DNA of 64,000 bases from Asterias rubens (GCF_902459465.1 NC_047066.1:14635047-14699046); one strand, 5' to 3'. Counted from the stretch's first letter, positions 45,361 through 57,949 are shown. The notes: a model not told the origin generated them from the letters alone. Numbers and translations: made by a program.

Positions 45361-45814
45361 CCGCGTTCACACTTGATCCTGCTAGGAGGATCAAAGGAGG
45401 ATCTGATCTCAAAAGGGCGATCAAAGGGAGATCACCAGCTAGTGTGAACGCGATCAGGATCACGATCAGATCCTCCTTGTTGATCTCCCTTTATTGCAAG
45501 ATCAAAGGGAGATCAGATCCTGCAAAGGTGATCCAAAAAAAAGTGTGAACACCGATCCAGATCAGATCCTGCAACTTAAGCTGCTCACATCCGGTGTGTC
45601 AGGTCGTTAAAAAAACTAGCGCACACAATCAATGACCTCGCACAGTAACCTTTGCCGTCAGCTGAACTGAACTTCCATTTATCTATGCAAGATCAATGCG
45701 AGATCACACTCAAGTGTGAATGCGGAGTGGGGATCCCTGCACAAAAATGCTTGATCTCGCTTTCGGGATCTGATCCTCCTTGGATTCTTGTAAGAGGATC
45801 AAGTGTAAACGCGG
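45361..45814. mobile_element. GATC-rich foldback element (unit 2)
   Basis: ccgcgttcacacttgatcct ... aggatcaagtgtaaacgcgg. I count about 25 GATC in 454 bp, 18 of them in the first 210 bp. Confidence 0.85.
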
Positions 45815-46584
45815 GTAAAAGTCGCTTCGGACCTTCGAGGGTAAATTTGATAAATATCTGTTCGAGAGACCTATACAAATATCATATGAGGCTGTTAATC
45901 TGGACTGATAAATTCCTGGACTGTTTAATCTCACCATTCTATCAATAGCCAAAGCAGGTTTCCACGAATGCAGACGAAAACTTCAAACTTAAAAAAAATA
46001 AATGTTACTAACAGGGGCTTCAGGACAATCTCAATATTTTAACTTTAACCCTTTTTGGCCAAATAGACGTGAGTGTTTCGGAGAAAACATTTTTTTTACC
46101 ATATTTTTACTTGAGGTAAGAGACTCGTTATATTTTGTCTGTTTCCTATGGACTCCATTTATTAGAAAAATGTAACAACTATATTTCAGAGCATCCTGTA
46201 GCCCCTCTTTAATAAATTTGCAATTGTCATAGAGTCTTGTTCCGATTAAATAATAACAATTATCATAGTGTTTGATGGACAAGTAAAATCTTGTATCCGT
46301 TTAGGTTTAGGTTTACACTGTGAACATTTATTTACAATCTCATTGGATACATTCAATATGCTGATGCTGTGCAATAGTGCAGCACCAGGCTTTCAAAAGT
46401 GTGTTGGTTCCTTATGTTATTTTTGTTCCTGCATTACAACACACACAGAACAAACTTTCAAAGGTCAAAAATTATGATCCCTCTTTGTTATGGTAAGTAG
46501 TATCACGTACCATCACATCGCCCCTGTATGTTGTACTAGCAGTGAATGGGACCTGGCTATAGCAGGCATGTTATTTCTTATACA
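45815..46584. other. Unit spacer, non-coding
   Basis: Counterpart of 36,568-37,336, with small indels. Confidence 0.5.
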
Positions 46585-47514
46585 TTAACCCACACCTGTG
46601 ACGTCATGCTATCGTTAAATCGCTCCATTATTTTGCACGAATGGCGCGATGGGTACACAACTATTCACCCATTGTGCAAACTGGTGAAACTATTGTTATA
46701 AATTTAAGGATTAGTAAGAGTAAATGACGCCATAGACCATATTTTGTTTTGTACACAAGTTAGAACCACGCATTTATTACAAAATGATCGTAAAGACTTT
46801 CCACAAGTTAGTGAACAGCTACATTGTTAAATTATTATTTAGCTGAGATGTTAAAAAGTGTAGCTTAACTACAACAGTCATTTAAGCAGGCCTTTCTCAG
46901 ATAATTCAATTTAATTTAACCAGTAGGCCTACTGTCTTAAATTAATTCAAACTGCTTAATTTATCATACACAAACATGGTAAGTGAGTAAGCTCCCTCAA
47001 CATTAAGTTTGCAAAGATACTTATTTCAATCTCATTATAAATAACAGGAATTTTACTGAAATTGTTGCTTATTAAGTTATCTTAAATTTGTTAATCAAAG
47101 TTATGTCAGAAATAATCTTAAACTACAGTCTTGTACGGTAGGTCACTTCTTTTATCTTAACCTTTTGCTTTTTTTGTAGACCTAGCAAGTCGGCTACAAC
47201 ATCATCCGTGTCATAGTCACTTTCTATCACTAGTTTACTTTGAGTCAAAAACAATAATTTTTCTGCTGCCACTTTCGCTCCCGATCCATGATGCCACTGT
47301 CAAAGGAATGAGCCTTTTTTATTTCCTGAATGTTGGTCTTCGTCCATATACATTGTAGCATGTTCATGCGCCACCAGCTAGTGGTGTTCACTGTAGTGAA
47401 AAAGCTTACATAATACATGCAAACAGTTGACTTAAAAGTTAAACAATACTGCGCCATTCGTGCAAAATAATCGAGCGATTTTAACAATAGCATGACGTCA
47501 CAGGTGTGGGTTAA
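46585..47514. mobile_element. TTAA-flanked element, family 4 (unit 2)
   Basis: Same TIR (CCCACACCTGTGACGTCATG) and TTAA borders as 37,337-38,218, with internal indels; 930 bp. Confidence 0.9.
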
Positions 47515-47537
47515 GTCGCATAATGCCCTCGGTGAAC

Positions 47538-47572
47538 GCGCCATTCGTGGCATTCTTACCCACGAATGGCGC
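47538..47572. repeat. 13-bp-arm hairpin gcgccattcgtgg
   Basis: gcgccattcgtgg, 9-base loop, ccacgaatggcgc. The arm word also occurs inside the family-4 TIR (gcacgaatggcgcg). Absent at the same place in unit 1, where tgaacgcgagcacc is found. Confidence 0.8.
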
Positions 47573-50353
47573 GCACCTCGGACATTATCCTATACGTAAT
47601 TCAATTTATAAATTACTTTGCTCAAGATCTGCTCTATAGTCAATTGTTCTTTGTACAACCTAAAATCATTCAAATAGAACTATTGATAGTACTAGAATAT
47701 TATTATCATTATTATTCATTCGGCCATTTCATAAAGAACAATACAATACATGTAATTGCAAACATTAGATTACAGTAATAGGAAAAACAAAATGAACAAA
47801 TATGTTGAACAGAACTAAATAAAGGCATACATGCTAAATAATATGTACTGTTTATTTAAGTGTTTTTATGAATGGCACTTTTGTACAATGGTTCACATTA
47901 ACTTTTACAAACACCAGCAAGCTCATTGTGAAGTGTGTTACCAGCTAGGACCAGTACATAAAGCTGCTGAATGCACAACCAGTAGCTGAGTATAATAAAC
48001 ATAGTCACCAATAAGGTGTCCAGCCAAAATACCATGTCATGGGAGTACCCTGTTATTAGACTGGTATTCTATTTAATCTTTAAGAAATCTTTAAGCAACT
48101 CCATGAAACTGGGCCCAGTCTTCATGTAAGACACACTGGTGTGGAAGCAAAGTAGCTGCTTCTATTCCATTGCAAGTGTACGGTACTCTTTAGTGAGTAT
48201 GGTCATTACAGTACAGGACATAAATTGTACACTTTGACAGGAGTGCCACCTACGTAACCTGTGGGCCCAACTGGAGCTAGTCAGGAGTAAATATTGCTTT
48301 TAAAAAGTCTTCTGCTTAAAAAAAAAAAAAATGTACACTTTGACAGGAGTGCAACCTACGTAACCTGTGGGCCCAACTGGAGCTATTCAGGAGTAAATAT
48401 TGCTTTTGAAAAGTCTTCTGCTTAACAACACAAATCAGCAGTGTACGAATCACAGATGGTACATGTAGAAACCATGGTATGATTGGATTTAATCTTTGTT
48501 TGTTATATTTTTATTGTGCTTGCCTCTTTTTTTAGGGCTGAAGCATCTCTATGAAATTGGGCCCAAGATCCAAACCACACTCCAATAGTACCAGAGCCTC
48601 AGTTCAATGTTCTATAAACCACTCAGCCAGCTTTAAAACTAATCAGATACATTCCAAACTTTTCATTTCCATTTACACAAGATACTTTTGTTTTAAAAAG
48701 CTTTTAAAATGAAAGCATTATTCTATACATGTGAGAGCATACCTGATGATGTGTTTATCTAAACTAACAAGCAAAATAGAAAATATGAAAAAAAATAGTA
48801 ACAATAAATTACCAATAATCATTAGTTTACTTGAACAGTGGTGAATACATTGTCTGATTTCAGTTGACAGGCATTAAAAACAAAACAAAAAAACCCTATT
48901 AATATGAATAAATGTGACCTTATTGAACAACAGTGCCCTCTAATGCATGTAAATGCAACTACATTTCAACCTGTTCATTTCATACATTTATTTTGCAATT
49001 TACACACAGTAACTGTCTTTTAGTTTAAAAAGCTTAGTAAAACAATAAAGCAATTTTATATACATCTGGGAGCTAGCAGATGATAGTGATGAAGTGTTTG
49101 TGTTAATTTACAAGCAAAATGGAAAATATAAGAATAGTAGGAAAAGAAAATAACAATAATCGTCAGTTTATTTAAACGGTGGTGAGTACGGTACATTGTT
49201 TGATTCCATTTAACGGCATTAGAGTTAAGAAAACAACTATTAATTTGAATAAAATTTAATGTGATCTTATTGAACAACAGTGTCCTTTAATGCATGTTGG
49301 AATACCAAACTTCATCGTTAAAGATAATAGGTGGGCATGATAAGCCATTCATTGTATTATAAGTACTTACTAACTCTGCAAAATGTGAAGAGACAGACAG
49401 TAAATTAGTTAGGGGCAATAAATCTTGCTATTTGTACTGTCCACTTATTAAATTGTTGTTTCCATGCAATCAAGATGCAACAAGGTTATTTTTGAGTATT
49501 TGTTCCACATTCCATCTTATTTTAATGTGATTCTGCACCAAATTTGGATGTCACATGGAAGTGGAACACCTTTTTTTGTATCCCTTTTTTTTTTTTTTTT
49601 TTTTTCTTTTTTTTTTCTTCACATAAACAGTATTTAGGCGATTTACAATTTTGTTGTTGTGAAACATCGTAATGTACATAATGCCATATTGCCTCCTTTG
49701 CCTTTGGCTTCAGACATTTCAGATTGTGGATGCTCTTCAAGGATATATTTAGGTTTAGGAAATTAATTGTCCAGATATTCTGATGAATCAAATACAAGGT
49801 GTCCAAAATGTTCACTTCCAACAATAATACTTTTACAAGTGTACATAACAGAATGACCAGCAGGACAGGAAGACTAAACTATAAACAGATTGTCCAGATG
49901 ACGCCCATAAACCCCTCTTTCTTTTACTGTACACTTAATCCTATTATCTGTGTCTTTGCTTTGGTTTTAGTTGGTTTCAATGAGTCATCCTTGAAATTTT
50001 AAACAGTGCATCTCTGACAACCTTGTATTCCAACAAATAGTTTGAGGCTTGACATTTCTTTCGACTCTAGCAGGAGTCTTCCTCAGAGGCTAAATGACAC
50101 AACAAATATAAACCTTGTAATCTTATACAACATACAGTGTCTCAAAGTTATTTCAATCACATTGTTTACCCATTGACATTGTATGTTATTGTTAAAAATG
50201 TGACTACTGCAACAAGCCTCCTAATTAGGTAGGAGCCAGCAAATCGCTACATTTACAATATCATGAACTAGTGTAATGTGTATGTTATGATATTATTGGT
50301 TCAGTTGTTTTGTTTTTATAGTTCACTTTCGCATGTTAAGTGAGGTACTATTC
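47573..50353. other. Conserved 3' flank of TRIM copy 2
   Basis: Collinear with unit 1, minus the SINE array. A block of about 95 bp (acactttgacaggagtgc ... agtcttctgctta) is tandemly repeated at 48,226-48,423 around a poly-A run. No gene. Confidence 0.55.
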
Positions 50354-52327
50354 TTACTGGGAAACAACTTGGAAGATGTTTACTGATTCTCCTGCTGCTA
50401 CTACAAGATTGCTTGTTGGTGTGAATGTGATGTCCCAGGCATTACCACAATCCTCAATGACACATCCAATGTACTTGCCATCAGGACTGTACTTACATAT
50501 TCTATTGTTTTGTGTTGTCCCATTATATTGAGCAACAAAGATACTTCCATCTTTATCACAGCACACACCATAGGATGATTCAGACTGATCAGTATCTACT
50601 GAGAACACCTTTCCACCCTGATAATCAACTGAGTGTAAATGTTTATCAGTGTTACTGCAGTATATACTGCTGTAGATAATCCTCTCCTTGTATAAAGTCA
50701 AATAGTCTACTCTTACTGGAGTAAAGAATGTTCTGATGAGTGATCCATCAGGGTTGTAGAGTGAGATTAGCCCTTCTGAATAACCCACTGCTATGAGATT
50801 GTTTTCATCCACTGCAAGGCATGATGGGGAGAGCTTTCTCTTACTTAGCTGGAACTGATGATGGAGCATATATTTCCTGTTAAAAACCTTGACTTCTAGA
50901 TTGTCAATCACATACAGGTGATCATTATTGTCCACAGTGAGTGCTGATGGTTCAGAAAGACCTTTTAGTTTTAATTTTTGTGGGCAGTGAGTAGACTGTG
51001 ATGTGTCTGCTGCTACTTGAGGTTTCAATGCAAACAATGAATTGTGGTCTATATCTAATACTACTATTTCACTGTCGGAGAAAGCTGCAACAAACTCTCC
51101 CGTCTTAAATTCTGTGAAGCCAAATTGACTGAAACTTTCCTTCAGTTTCCACTTTTGTTTGGTATTGATTGTTTCATGTTCCTTGGCCTGTACCTCTGCT
51201 TTAGCTTGTTGCTCATCTTCCAGTACCAGTCTTCCAACTGATCTTTCATATTCTTCAAACTCAAGAAAGGAAAGCCTGTCGGACACATTCTCACCTTGTT
51301 TCTTAGTAAGTTCATCAAGATTGTTTATAAGTTTCAGCTTGAAATCCAGAATCTCATGAGAACTTGCTTGGGTCATGAACTGATTCACTTCATCCAGCTT
51401 GTGCTCTACCTGGGTCACTTCTTGTGTGTTGGTTGCCTCTGCAGTTTCAAATGTCTGGACTCTGTCTTTGTAAACACTCTCTGCCTCTTGCTTCAGCTGC
51501 TTTTCCTTTTCGGTGATCTTTGCTCTCTCCTTGGCAGCCTTTAGTGAGATTTTCATATTGGTTTCAGCATATGAAGATTCCAGTTTCTTGCGAGACTCAC
51601 TAGCTTGTTCCATGGCAGTTTGAATATCAGCCTTGCACTTCTCAGCTTTTGCAACCAGCTCTGTGACTTCCTGTTTGCATTTATCCAAAGCCTCAGGTAT
51701 ACCAATAAGGTCATGTTTTGGATTGCCATGATCAAGAACAGTACATGTTGTGCATTCTAACTTCTGGCATGTGTTGCAGTAGATGTTGAGAGTCTGATCA
51801 CTGTGCTTGCCACACTTTGGAATGTACTCCCTGATTTTACTCCTGTACGTGTAGTTGACTTCTCCGGAATGCAGCTGTGCCAGCATGTAGACCTGATGAG
51901 ATTTAGTAACAGGAAAACGTTGATGTGCATTTTGACAATCCTGACAAAGGAAATAATCACAGTCTACACACCTGGCGATTGCTGCATGCTCTTCATCATT
52001 ACAGGCTTGACATTTGACCTCTGACCCATGACCCTCCATGAGTTCCTCCTGGACAGTAAACTCATCCACCAGGGCATTGAGTTTAAAGTCCTTAGGTAGA
52101 CTGTCAACCTTGTTGTCTTCTAGTGTTGTTTTCTTTCTGCACAGAGGACACAGTAGGATGGAGTTGTTAGGATCTTGTTGGTGAAGCTCCTTGAGGCATG
52201 TGAAGCAGAAGCTGTGTAGACAGTCTAGCATTGTTGGATTGATGAAGCGATTGGTGCATATTGGACATTCTAGATGATCCTTACTGATCTTATCAAGCAG
52301 TGAATGGACTGTGATACTGGCAGCCAT
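50354..52327 (-). CDS. TRIM-NHL-like E3 ubiquitin ligase, copy 2 (intact, 657 aa)
   Basis: One uninterrupted frame. RING C3HC4 at 21-63 (C21, C24, C36, H38, C41, C44, C60, C63 all present); B-box 1 at 106-144; B-box 2 at 172-205; Ala/Glu/Lys-rich coiled coil about 212-395; six NHL-like blades about 398-657, with repeating PSALTVDNN, SCLAVDENN, YGVCCDKDGSIFVAQ and WDITFTPTSNLVVA strands. By family it should transfer ubiquitin through the RING, dimerise through the coiled coil and bind a target through the propeller, in the cytoplasm. Closest known types are TRIM2/3/32/71- and TRIM56-like; I do not assign an orthologue. The coding region has no intron. A strong acceptor-like tttgtaccaacag lies 30 bases upstream of the ATG, suggesting a separate 5'UTR exon. 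Blade 4 has the longest loop of the three copies (IYCSNTDK). Confidence 0.93.
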   Translation of the reverse strand: MAASITVHSLLDKISKDHLECPICTNRFINPTMLDCLHSFCFTCLKELHQQDPNNSILLCPLCRKKTTLEDNKVDSLPKDFKLNALVDEFTVQEELMEGHGSEVKCQACNDEEHAAIARCVDCDYFLCQDCQNAHQRFPVTKSHQVYMLAQLHSGEVNYTYRSKIREYIPKCGKHSDQTLNIYCNTCQKLECTTCTVLDHGNPKHDLIGIPEALDKCKQEVTELVAKAEKCKADIQTAMEQASESRKKLESSYAETNMKISLKAAKERAKITEKEKQLKQEAESVYKDRVQTFETAEATNTQEVTQVEHKLDEVNQFMTQASSHEILDFKLKLINNLDELTKKQGENVSDRLSFLEFEEYERSVGRLVLEDEQQAKAEVQAKEHETINTKQKWKLKESFSQFGFTEFKTGEFVAAFSDSEIVVLDIDHNSLFALKPQVAADTSQSTHCPQKLKLKGLSEPSALTVDNNDHLYVIDNLEVKVFNRKYMLHHQFQLSKRKLSPSCLAVDENNLIAVGYSEGLISLYNPDGSLIRTFFTPVRVDYLTLYKERIIYSSIYCSNTDKHLHSVDYQGGKVFSVDTDQSESSYGVCCDKDGSIFVAQYNGTTQNNRICKYSPDGKYIGCVIEDCGNAWDITFTPTSNLVVAAGESVNIFQVVSQ

Positions 52328-53335
52328 CTTTGACTTAATCTTGTTACAATCTTTCCCTGTTGGTACAAAAGGGTAAATTCATTGTAGTTTAGAATTTGAA
52401 TGTTTTTATCAGTCATGTGTTAAATGATTTAGGTAGGCTAGTGTACTTGCCAGTGTAAAGTCAGTGTTCTTGAACCACGTTCTTCAAAATTACCAATGTA
52501 CCCATTGTTACACTACTATACTTTCATTAATGTGCTGACTTGGGTAATTATGGATGAAGCTCCCAAACCTACACCCTCTTCTGGTAACTGCTTGTATACA
52601 ATGTACATTTAGGTCTAACATGATTCCTATCTGTTGAGGAACCTCAACTGATGGAGTTTAATTCGCCTCTTTAAGGTTTCTCAGCTATAAGAAATGTTCA
52701 TCAATGCCAAAATGTATTTGTATTTGTAGTCAACCCAAGGGCTGTAAGTACATAGGGACAACAGTTAAGGTGACACCAGATGAAGAGGGTCCTCTTTATA
52801 TCAGTGAAAAGCACAGTCATTATATATCAGATGCTTTGACAATAAACGTATTTCATTTGAAAAGGTTTAAGAGGCCCAAGTTTTTGCTGTTGCTGGAAAT
52901 AAAAGGTACCTCAACTGATAAATGAATCAGGGATGTGATTCCTCTGTTTTTAATGAACTCCCCTCATAAAAACATGAAGATAAAACCATAAGAATGCCCT
53001 GGATTGCAGAGTGGGGCTTTCAAAACCAATGACAGCATTGCACTTTTTCAACAGGCTATCGTGCACACCCCTGATGACTATAGGCCTTTAGGATAATTGA
53101 GTAAATGTAGCTTGCCCAGCAGTTTTGAAAAGTTTAAATGTTAAGTACCTACAAGCATCCCCCCATTTTTATTATTTTTACAAAAATGGTAAAAGGAAAG
53201 ATACGTAACTGTTGGAGCCCTTTTCACACTACCATGCCAAATCACAGGAAATAAAACCCCAGCAAATTCATCGCATTAAATCCACAACTACATGTTGATG
53301 TAGCCTTGCTCAAGGCAGTCGAATTATTCACTCAG
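52328..53335. other. 5' flank of TRIM copy 2
   Basis: Only the first 60 bases match the other units well. A short plus-strand frame at 52,704-52,925 has no recognised domain. Nothing else is seen. Confidence 0.45.
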
Positions 53336-53982
53336 AAAAAAAGACCGTCGCTGTATAAAACCCACCCGTATACACTGTGCGTAAAATGTGTACCCATCGC
53401 ACGACATGATGCCCGCACACTATCCACATGCGTCGGCCGTTAGGCCGACAGCCTTGTAGGGTCTGTGTTGAAGCCACTGACCTCATTACTATAATAAGCG
53501 AAGAGTTCCCACGGTCAACTCATTAACATAATGCCCGCGAAAGACGAGACATGTTTACATCACACACCACCACCACTAACGCTCTGTGAGCATAATAGGG
53601 TCCAAAGGTCGTGATAAGGGAAGTGCGTGATTGGACGTCAAAATGAATAATTCATTTGCTTCACATCCTGTGGTGTCTGATAGGTCTGACGAAAGATATA
53701 CATATTCATGAGATGCATACTATCATGTCTGAGAGCCCCCCATTTTTTTCCAATATTGGATTTTTATTTCATGAAACACATTAAACCCGGAAGTTACAGA
53801 CCCGACAAGGCTGTCGGCGTGACAGCCTCCACATGCGGTTAGTGGTACAAGTGCGGATGACTTGTGTGCACAGTAGTCGTACGGTGTGATGAATGTTTGT
53901 ATACGAGTGGGTCGTGCGGTGTGAATACATGCACCACGCACAGTGTATACGGGTGGGTTTAAAACGGCGTCTTTTTCGGAAT
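53336..53982. mobile_element. Foldback element with about 42-bp TIR
   Basis: aaaagaccgtcgctgtataa, acccacccgtatacactgtgcg at the left; cgcacagtgtatacgggtgggt ... ggcgtcttttt at the right. A second inner inverted pair is acagccttgt(agg)gtc / gacccgacaaggctgt. No transposase. Confidence 0.8.
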
Positions 53983-54018
53983 GCTAAAGATGAAAACCCA
54001 AGGGAGTTATCTACTGGC

Positions 54019-54342
54019 TTAAAGGCTGTGGACACGATTGGTAATTACTCAAACAAATTATTTGCATAAAACCTTATATGGTAATGAGTAATGGGGAGAG
54101 GTTGATAGTATAAAACAGAAACGGCTCCCTCTGAAGTAACGTAGTTTTCAAGAAAGAAGAAGTTTTCCACGAATTTGATTTCGAGACCTCAGATTTACAT
54201 GTAGAATTTAAATAATATCTCGCAACTTCGACGACCGATTGAGGTCAAACTTTCACAGGTTTGTTATTTTATGCATATGTTGAGATACACCAAGTGAGAA
54301 GACTAGTCTTTGACATTTACCAAGAGTGTCCTCTGTCTTTAA
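54019..54342 (-). mobile_element. TTAA-MITE family 1, inverted
   Basis: ttaaaggctgtggacacg ... gtgtcctctgtctttaa. Part of the centre is deleted. It lies 36 bp from the foldback element. Confidence 0.85.
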
Positions 54343-55661
54343 CCCAGAGAGGGGTTATTATTTAATTTTCCTTGATGGCCTTACTTCCTGGGAGTTCGCA
54401 GAGGTATAAGCAATTCAAGTGTGAAAGGGTTAAATATATCATACCAGGAAGTTCACATAGGAATGAAAAAAACCCGTTAATTTCCTGCCGTGATATATTT
54501 TACCCTTTACACACCTGATTTGCTAACCCTTTCAAACTTCCAAAAGGCCATGGGAAGAGTACGAAGGAGGTTTGCCGATGATGACTAAGTTGAACAAAAG
54601 ATCCACAACTATTTTTTCATGCACACCCTATTGTGCAACAACTTTGTCAACAATCACCGGCTGATTTTGCCTCTTTTTACCCCATTCTTAAATCATTGTC
54701 CCTATAATATACTTGATGGAATAATATACTTACAACTGTATATGATAATAGAATTATTGATGTCGATTGAGGTCTTTCTTCGTCAGTAAGCCCAACAAGG
54801 TGTGACTTCTGGTGTTTTACACCCTCAACCTCCTTTAGTACACTGCTTGCTGTGCTGTTTGAGGCGTACCTGTTTATAGTGCGTAGTAGTCGGGGTACAT
54901 GTACAATGTAGTATCATAGTTTGCATAAATGGCATATATTGCTCAACGATCCCTGAAAAAAAATCCCTTTCAATTTATACCCCCAATGAGGTCAGTCAAG
55001 TGTGATTCATAAGTACAGTATAAACATTGTATGTAGACTACACCTATAGTAGACTGGTCCTATTGTATGTTTGAGCACAACGAGTGGAAGATTTCAAGCT
55101 GGTTTCAGGTGTGAACCAACAGAAAAGGCTTCAAAATAATGCTGCATATAAATATGTCATTTCTTACAACACAAAAATATTCATATACATTCCCTTGAAC
55201 AAATACGCTGTACAATTTCAAAATGCATCTATTGTATGAGCATGTGTAAAGCACTCTTACACCATCTACCAGATGGCTTAATACTTGGCTGAAATTGGGG
55301 CTGGGCTGGGTTTGGAGGACAGATATTACGTAATCAATTGCAATATATTGTCTTAGGTTGACAATGTACCCTGAGATCTGCGAGCCCCATCACCAAGCTC
55401 ACAAGAAGGGCAAAAACTTCTGTAATTTTCTCATTTTGGTCAGTCACCCGCATCCAGGCAAGGGAAGCCCCTAGAACCAAGGACCCTGGGGACCGTCGCC
55501 AGGTATGTCCTCTTGCCTGTTTAGGCCCGGCCACTTGTTTGGGAGAGGAACTCATGGAATCCCATCGTTAAGCGCCCAGGAAGGGCAAAAACCTACAAAC
55601 TATTTACATCTTTGGTCACCTATGCCACAGGCCAGGACATCACCTACCCCCCCCTACCCCA
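54343..55661. other. Diverged counterpart of the unit 1/3 5' flank
   Basis: 54,370-54,560 and 54,775-55,110 can be followed against 62,355-62,440 and 62,565-62,900 (tcttcgt, gtgacttctg.tggtgtttt, gtggaagatttcaa.ctg), but with heavy divergence. No gene. Confidence 0.5.
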
Positions 55662-56032
55662 AAACCCTGGGGACCCCTAAACCCTGGGGACCCCAAAACC
55701 CTGGGGACCCCAAAACCATGGGGACCCCATCACCCTGGGGACCCCAAAACCCTGGGAACCCCATAACCCTGGGGACCCCATCACCCTGGGGACCCCAAAA
55801 CCCTGGGGACCCCAAAACCCTGGGGACCCCAAAACCCTGGGAACCCCATAACCCTGGGGACCCCAAAACCCAGGGGACCCCCAAAACCCTGGGGACCCCT
55901 AAACCCTGGGGACCCCAAAACCCTGGGGACCCCAAAACCCTGGGGACCCCAAAACCCTGGGGACCCCATAACCCTGGGGACCCCAAAACCCTGGGGACCC
56001 CATAACCCTGGGGACCCCAAAACCCTTGGGAC
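55662..56032. repeat. 17-bp minisatellite AAAACCCTGGGGACCCC, about 22 copies
   Basis: Head-to-tail units with variants (ataa, atca, gggaacccc, ccaggggaccccc). The G/C core ggggacccc is nearly palindromic. Several frames are open through it on both strands purely because the unit lacks stops. Confidence 0.95.
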
Positions 56033-57165
56033 CATTGCCCGATTGCTGGTCTCCAATACTAGAATCATATCGTATCATCTTTACATCATCAAGTCGCTTT
56101 GGAATTTCAAGTGTAAGTTATAAAAAATATCAATTCCCTTGACTGAAGCCCAAGATTCTCAACAAGGTTAAATCTGGAACGTTCAGTTTCTGGACTGTTC
56201 AATCTCACCATTCTATCTATAGCAAAAGCACGAATGTGGAAGAAATCAAACTATTCAAACTTTTGAAAAGTAAATGTTACAACTTCATAAGAAACTTTTG
56301 CAATTGTAATAGAGTATTATTCTAAACTTAGCATTTGACAATAACAAATATCATGTTGTTTGATAGACAAGAAATTACTTGGGTGTACCGATTAAGTCTA
56401 GGATTACACTCAGTGATCATTTATTTCCAATCTCAATGGATACAACTGATTATGTACAAAGTGCAATAGTGCAGTACTCACAGGCTTCCAAGTGTGTTGT
56501 TACCTTATGTTCCTGCTTTACAACACACACAGAACAAACTTTCAAAGGTCAAAAATTATGATCCCTCTTCTGTTATGGTAAGTATCTCATACCATGTACC
56601 ACAACAAGGACCCCTGTGTATGTGGGGATGTTGTACTAGCAGTGAATGGGACCTGGCTATAGCAGTCATGTTGTTTCTTCAGTACAGTAATTCAAGTAAT
56701 AATTTACTCAAGATCTGCTCTAAATTCAATTGCTCTTTGTTCAACCTAAAATCATTCATAGAACTATTGATAGTACTAGAATATACTTGCTCTGTTTATT
56801 TGAGTGTTTTTATGAATGGCACCTTTGTACAATGTTTCACGTTAAGAATTACAAACACCAGCAAGCTCATAGTGAAGTGTGCCACCAGCTAGGACAAAGC
56901 TGCTGAATGCACAACCAGTAGCTGAGTATAACAAACATGGTCACCAATAAGGTGTCCAGCCAAAATACCATGTCATGGGAGTTCCCTGTTATTAGACTGG
57001 TATTCTATTTAATCTTTAAGAAATCTTTTCTGCTCAAGCAACTCCATGAAACTGGGCCCAGTCTTCATGTAAGACACACTGGTGTGGAAGCAAAGTAGCT
57101 GCTTCTATTCCATTGCAGGTGTACGGTACTCTTTAGTGAGTATGGTCATTACAGTACAGGACATA

Positions 57166-57360
57166 AATTGTACACTTTGACAGGAGTGCCACCTACGTAA
57201 CCTGTGGGCCCAACTGGAGCTATTCAGGAAGAAATATTGCTTTTAAAAAGTCTTCTGCTTAAAACAAAAAAACGTAGACTTTGACAGGAGTGCCACCTAC
57301 GTAACCAGGGCCCAACTGGATCTATTCAAGAGTAAATAGTACTTTTAAAAATTCTTCTGC
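57166..57360. repeat. Tandem duplication of about 95 bp
   Basis: gacaggagtgccacctacgt ... attcttctgctta twice, separated by an A-rich joint, as in unit 2 (48,226). Unit 1 has one copy. Confidence 0.8.
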
Positions 57361-57949
57361 TTAACAACAAAAATCAGCAGTGTACGAATCACAGATGGTA
57401 CATGTAGAATACATGGTGTGATTGGATTTAATCTTTGTTTGTTATATTTTTATTGTGCTTGCCTCTTTTTTTTTTAGGGCTGAAGCAGCTCTATGAAATT
57501 GGGCCCAAGATCCAAACCAGACTCCAATAGTACCAGAGCCTCAGTTCAATGTTCTATAAACCACTCAGCCAGCTTTAAAACTAATCAAATACATTCAAAA
57601 CTTTTAATTTCCGTTTACACAAGATACTTTTGTTTTAAAAAGCTTTTAAAATGAAAGCATTATTCTTTACATGTGAGAGCATATATGATGATGTGTTTAT
57701 CTTAACTAACAAGCAAAATGGAAAATATAAAAAAAGTAGTAAAAATAAATTAACAATACTCATTAGTTTACTTGAACAGTGGTGAATACATTGTCTGATT
57801 TCAGTTGACAGGCATTAAAAAAAACCTATTAACATGAATAAATGTGACCTTATTGAACAACAGTGCCCTCTAATGCATGTTTGAATAACTGTGTTAGGAA
57901 TACTTAAATCAGTGCTCTATAAACCAATCAGCTGTAACACTTAACACGC

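Larger units (their letters stand above)
45301..56169. repeat. TRIM tandem unit 2
   Basis: The first 7 kb are collinear with unit 1. After the TRIM start (52,327) the 5' flank is strongly diverged and enlarged by a foldback element, MITE family 1 and a 17-bp minisatellite. Confidence 0.8.

Noticed and set aside
52704-52925. 73-codon Cys/Lys-containing plus frame
   Set aside because: No domain recognised, no splice context, and not conserved in the other TRIM units.
55505-56005. 166-codon and 110-codon Pro/Gly/Trp-rich frames on both strands
   Set aside because: They are translations of the 17-bp minisatellite, which lacks stop triplets in several frames.
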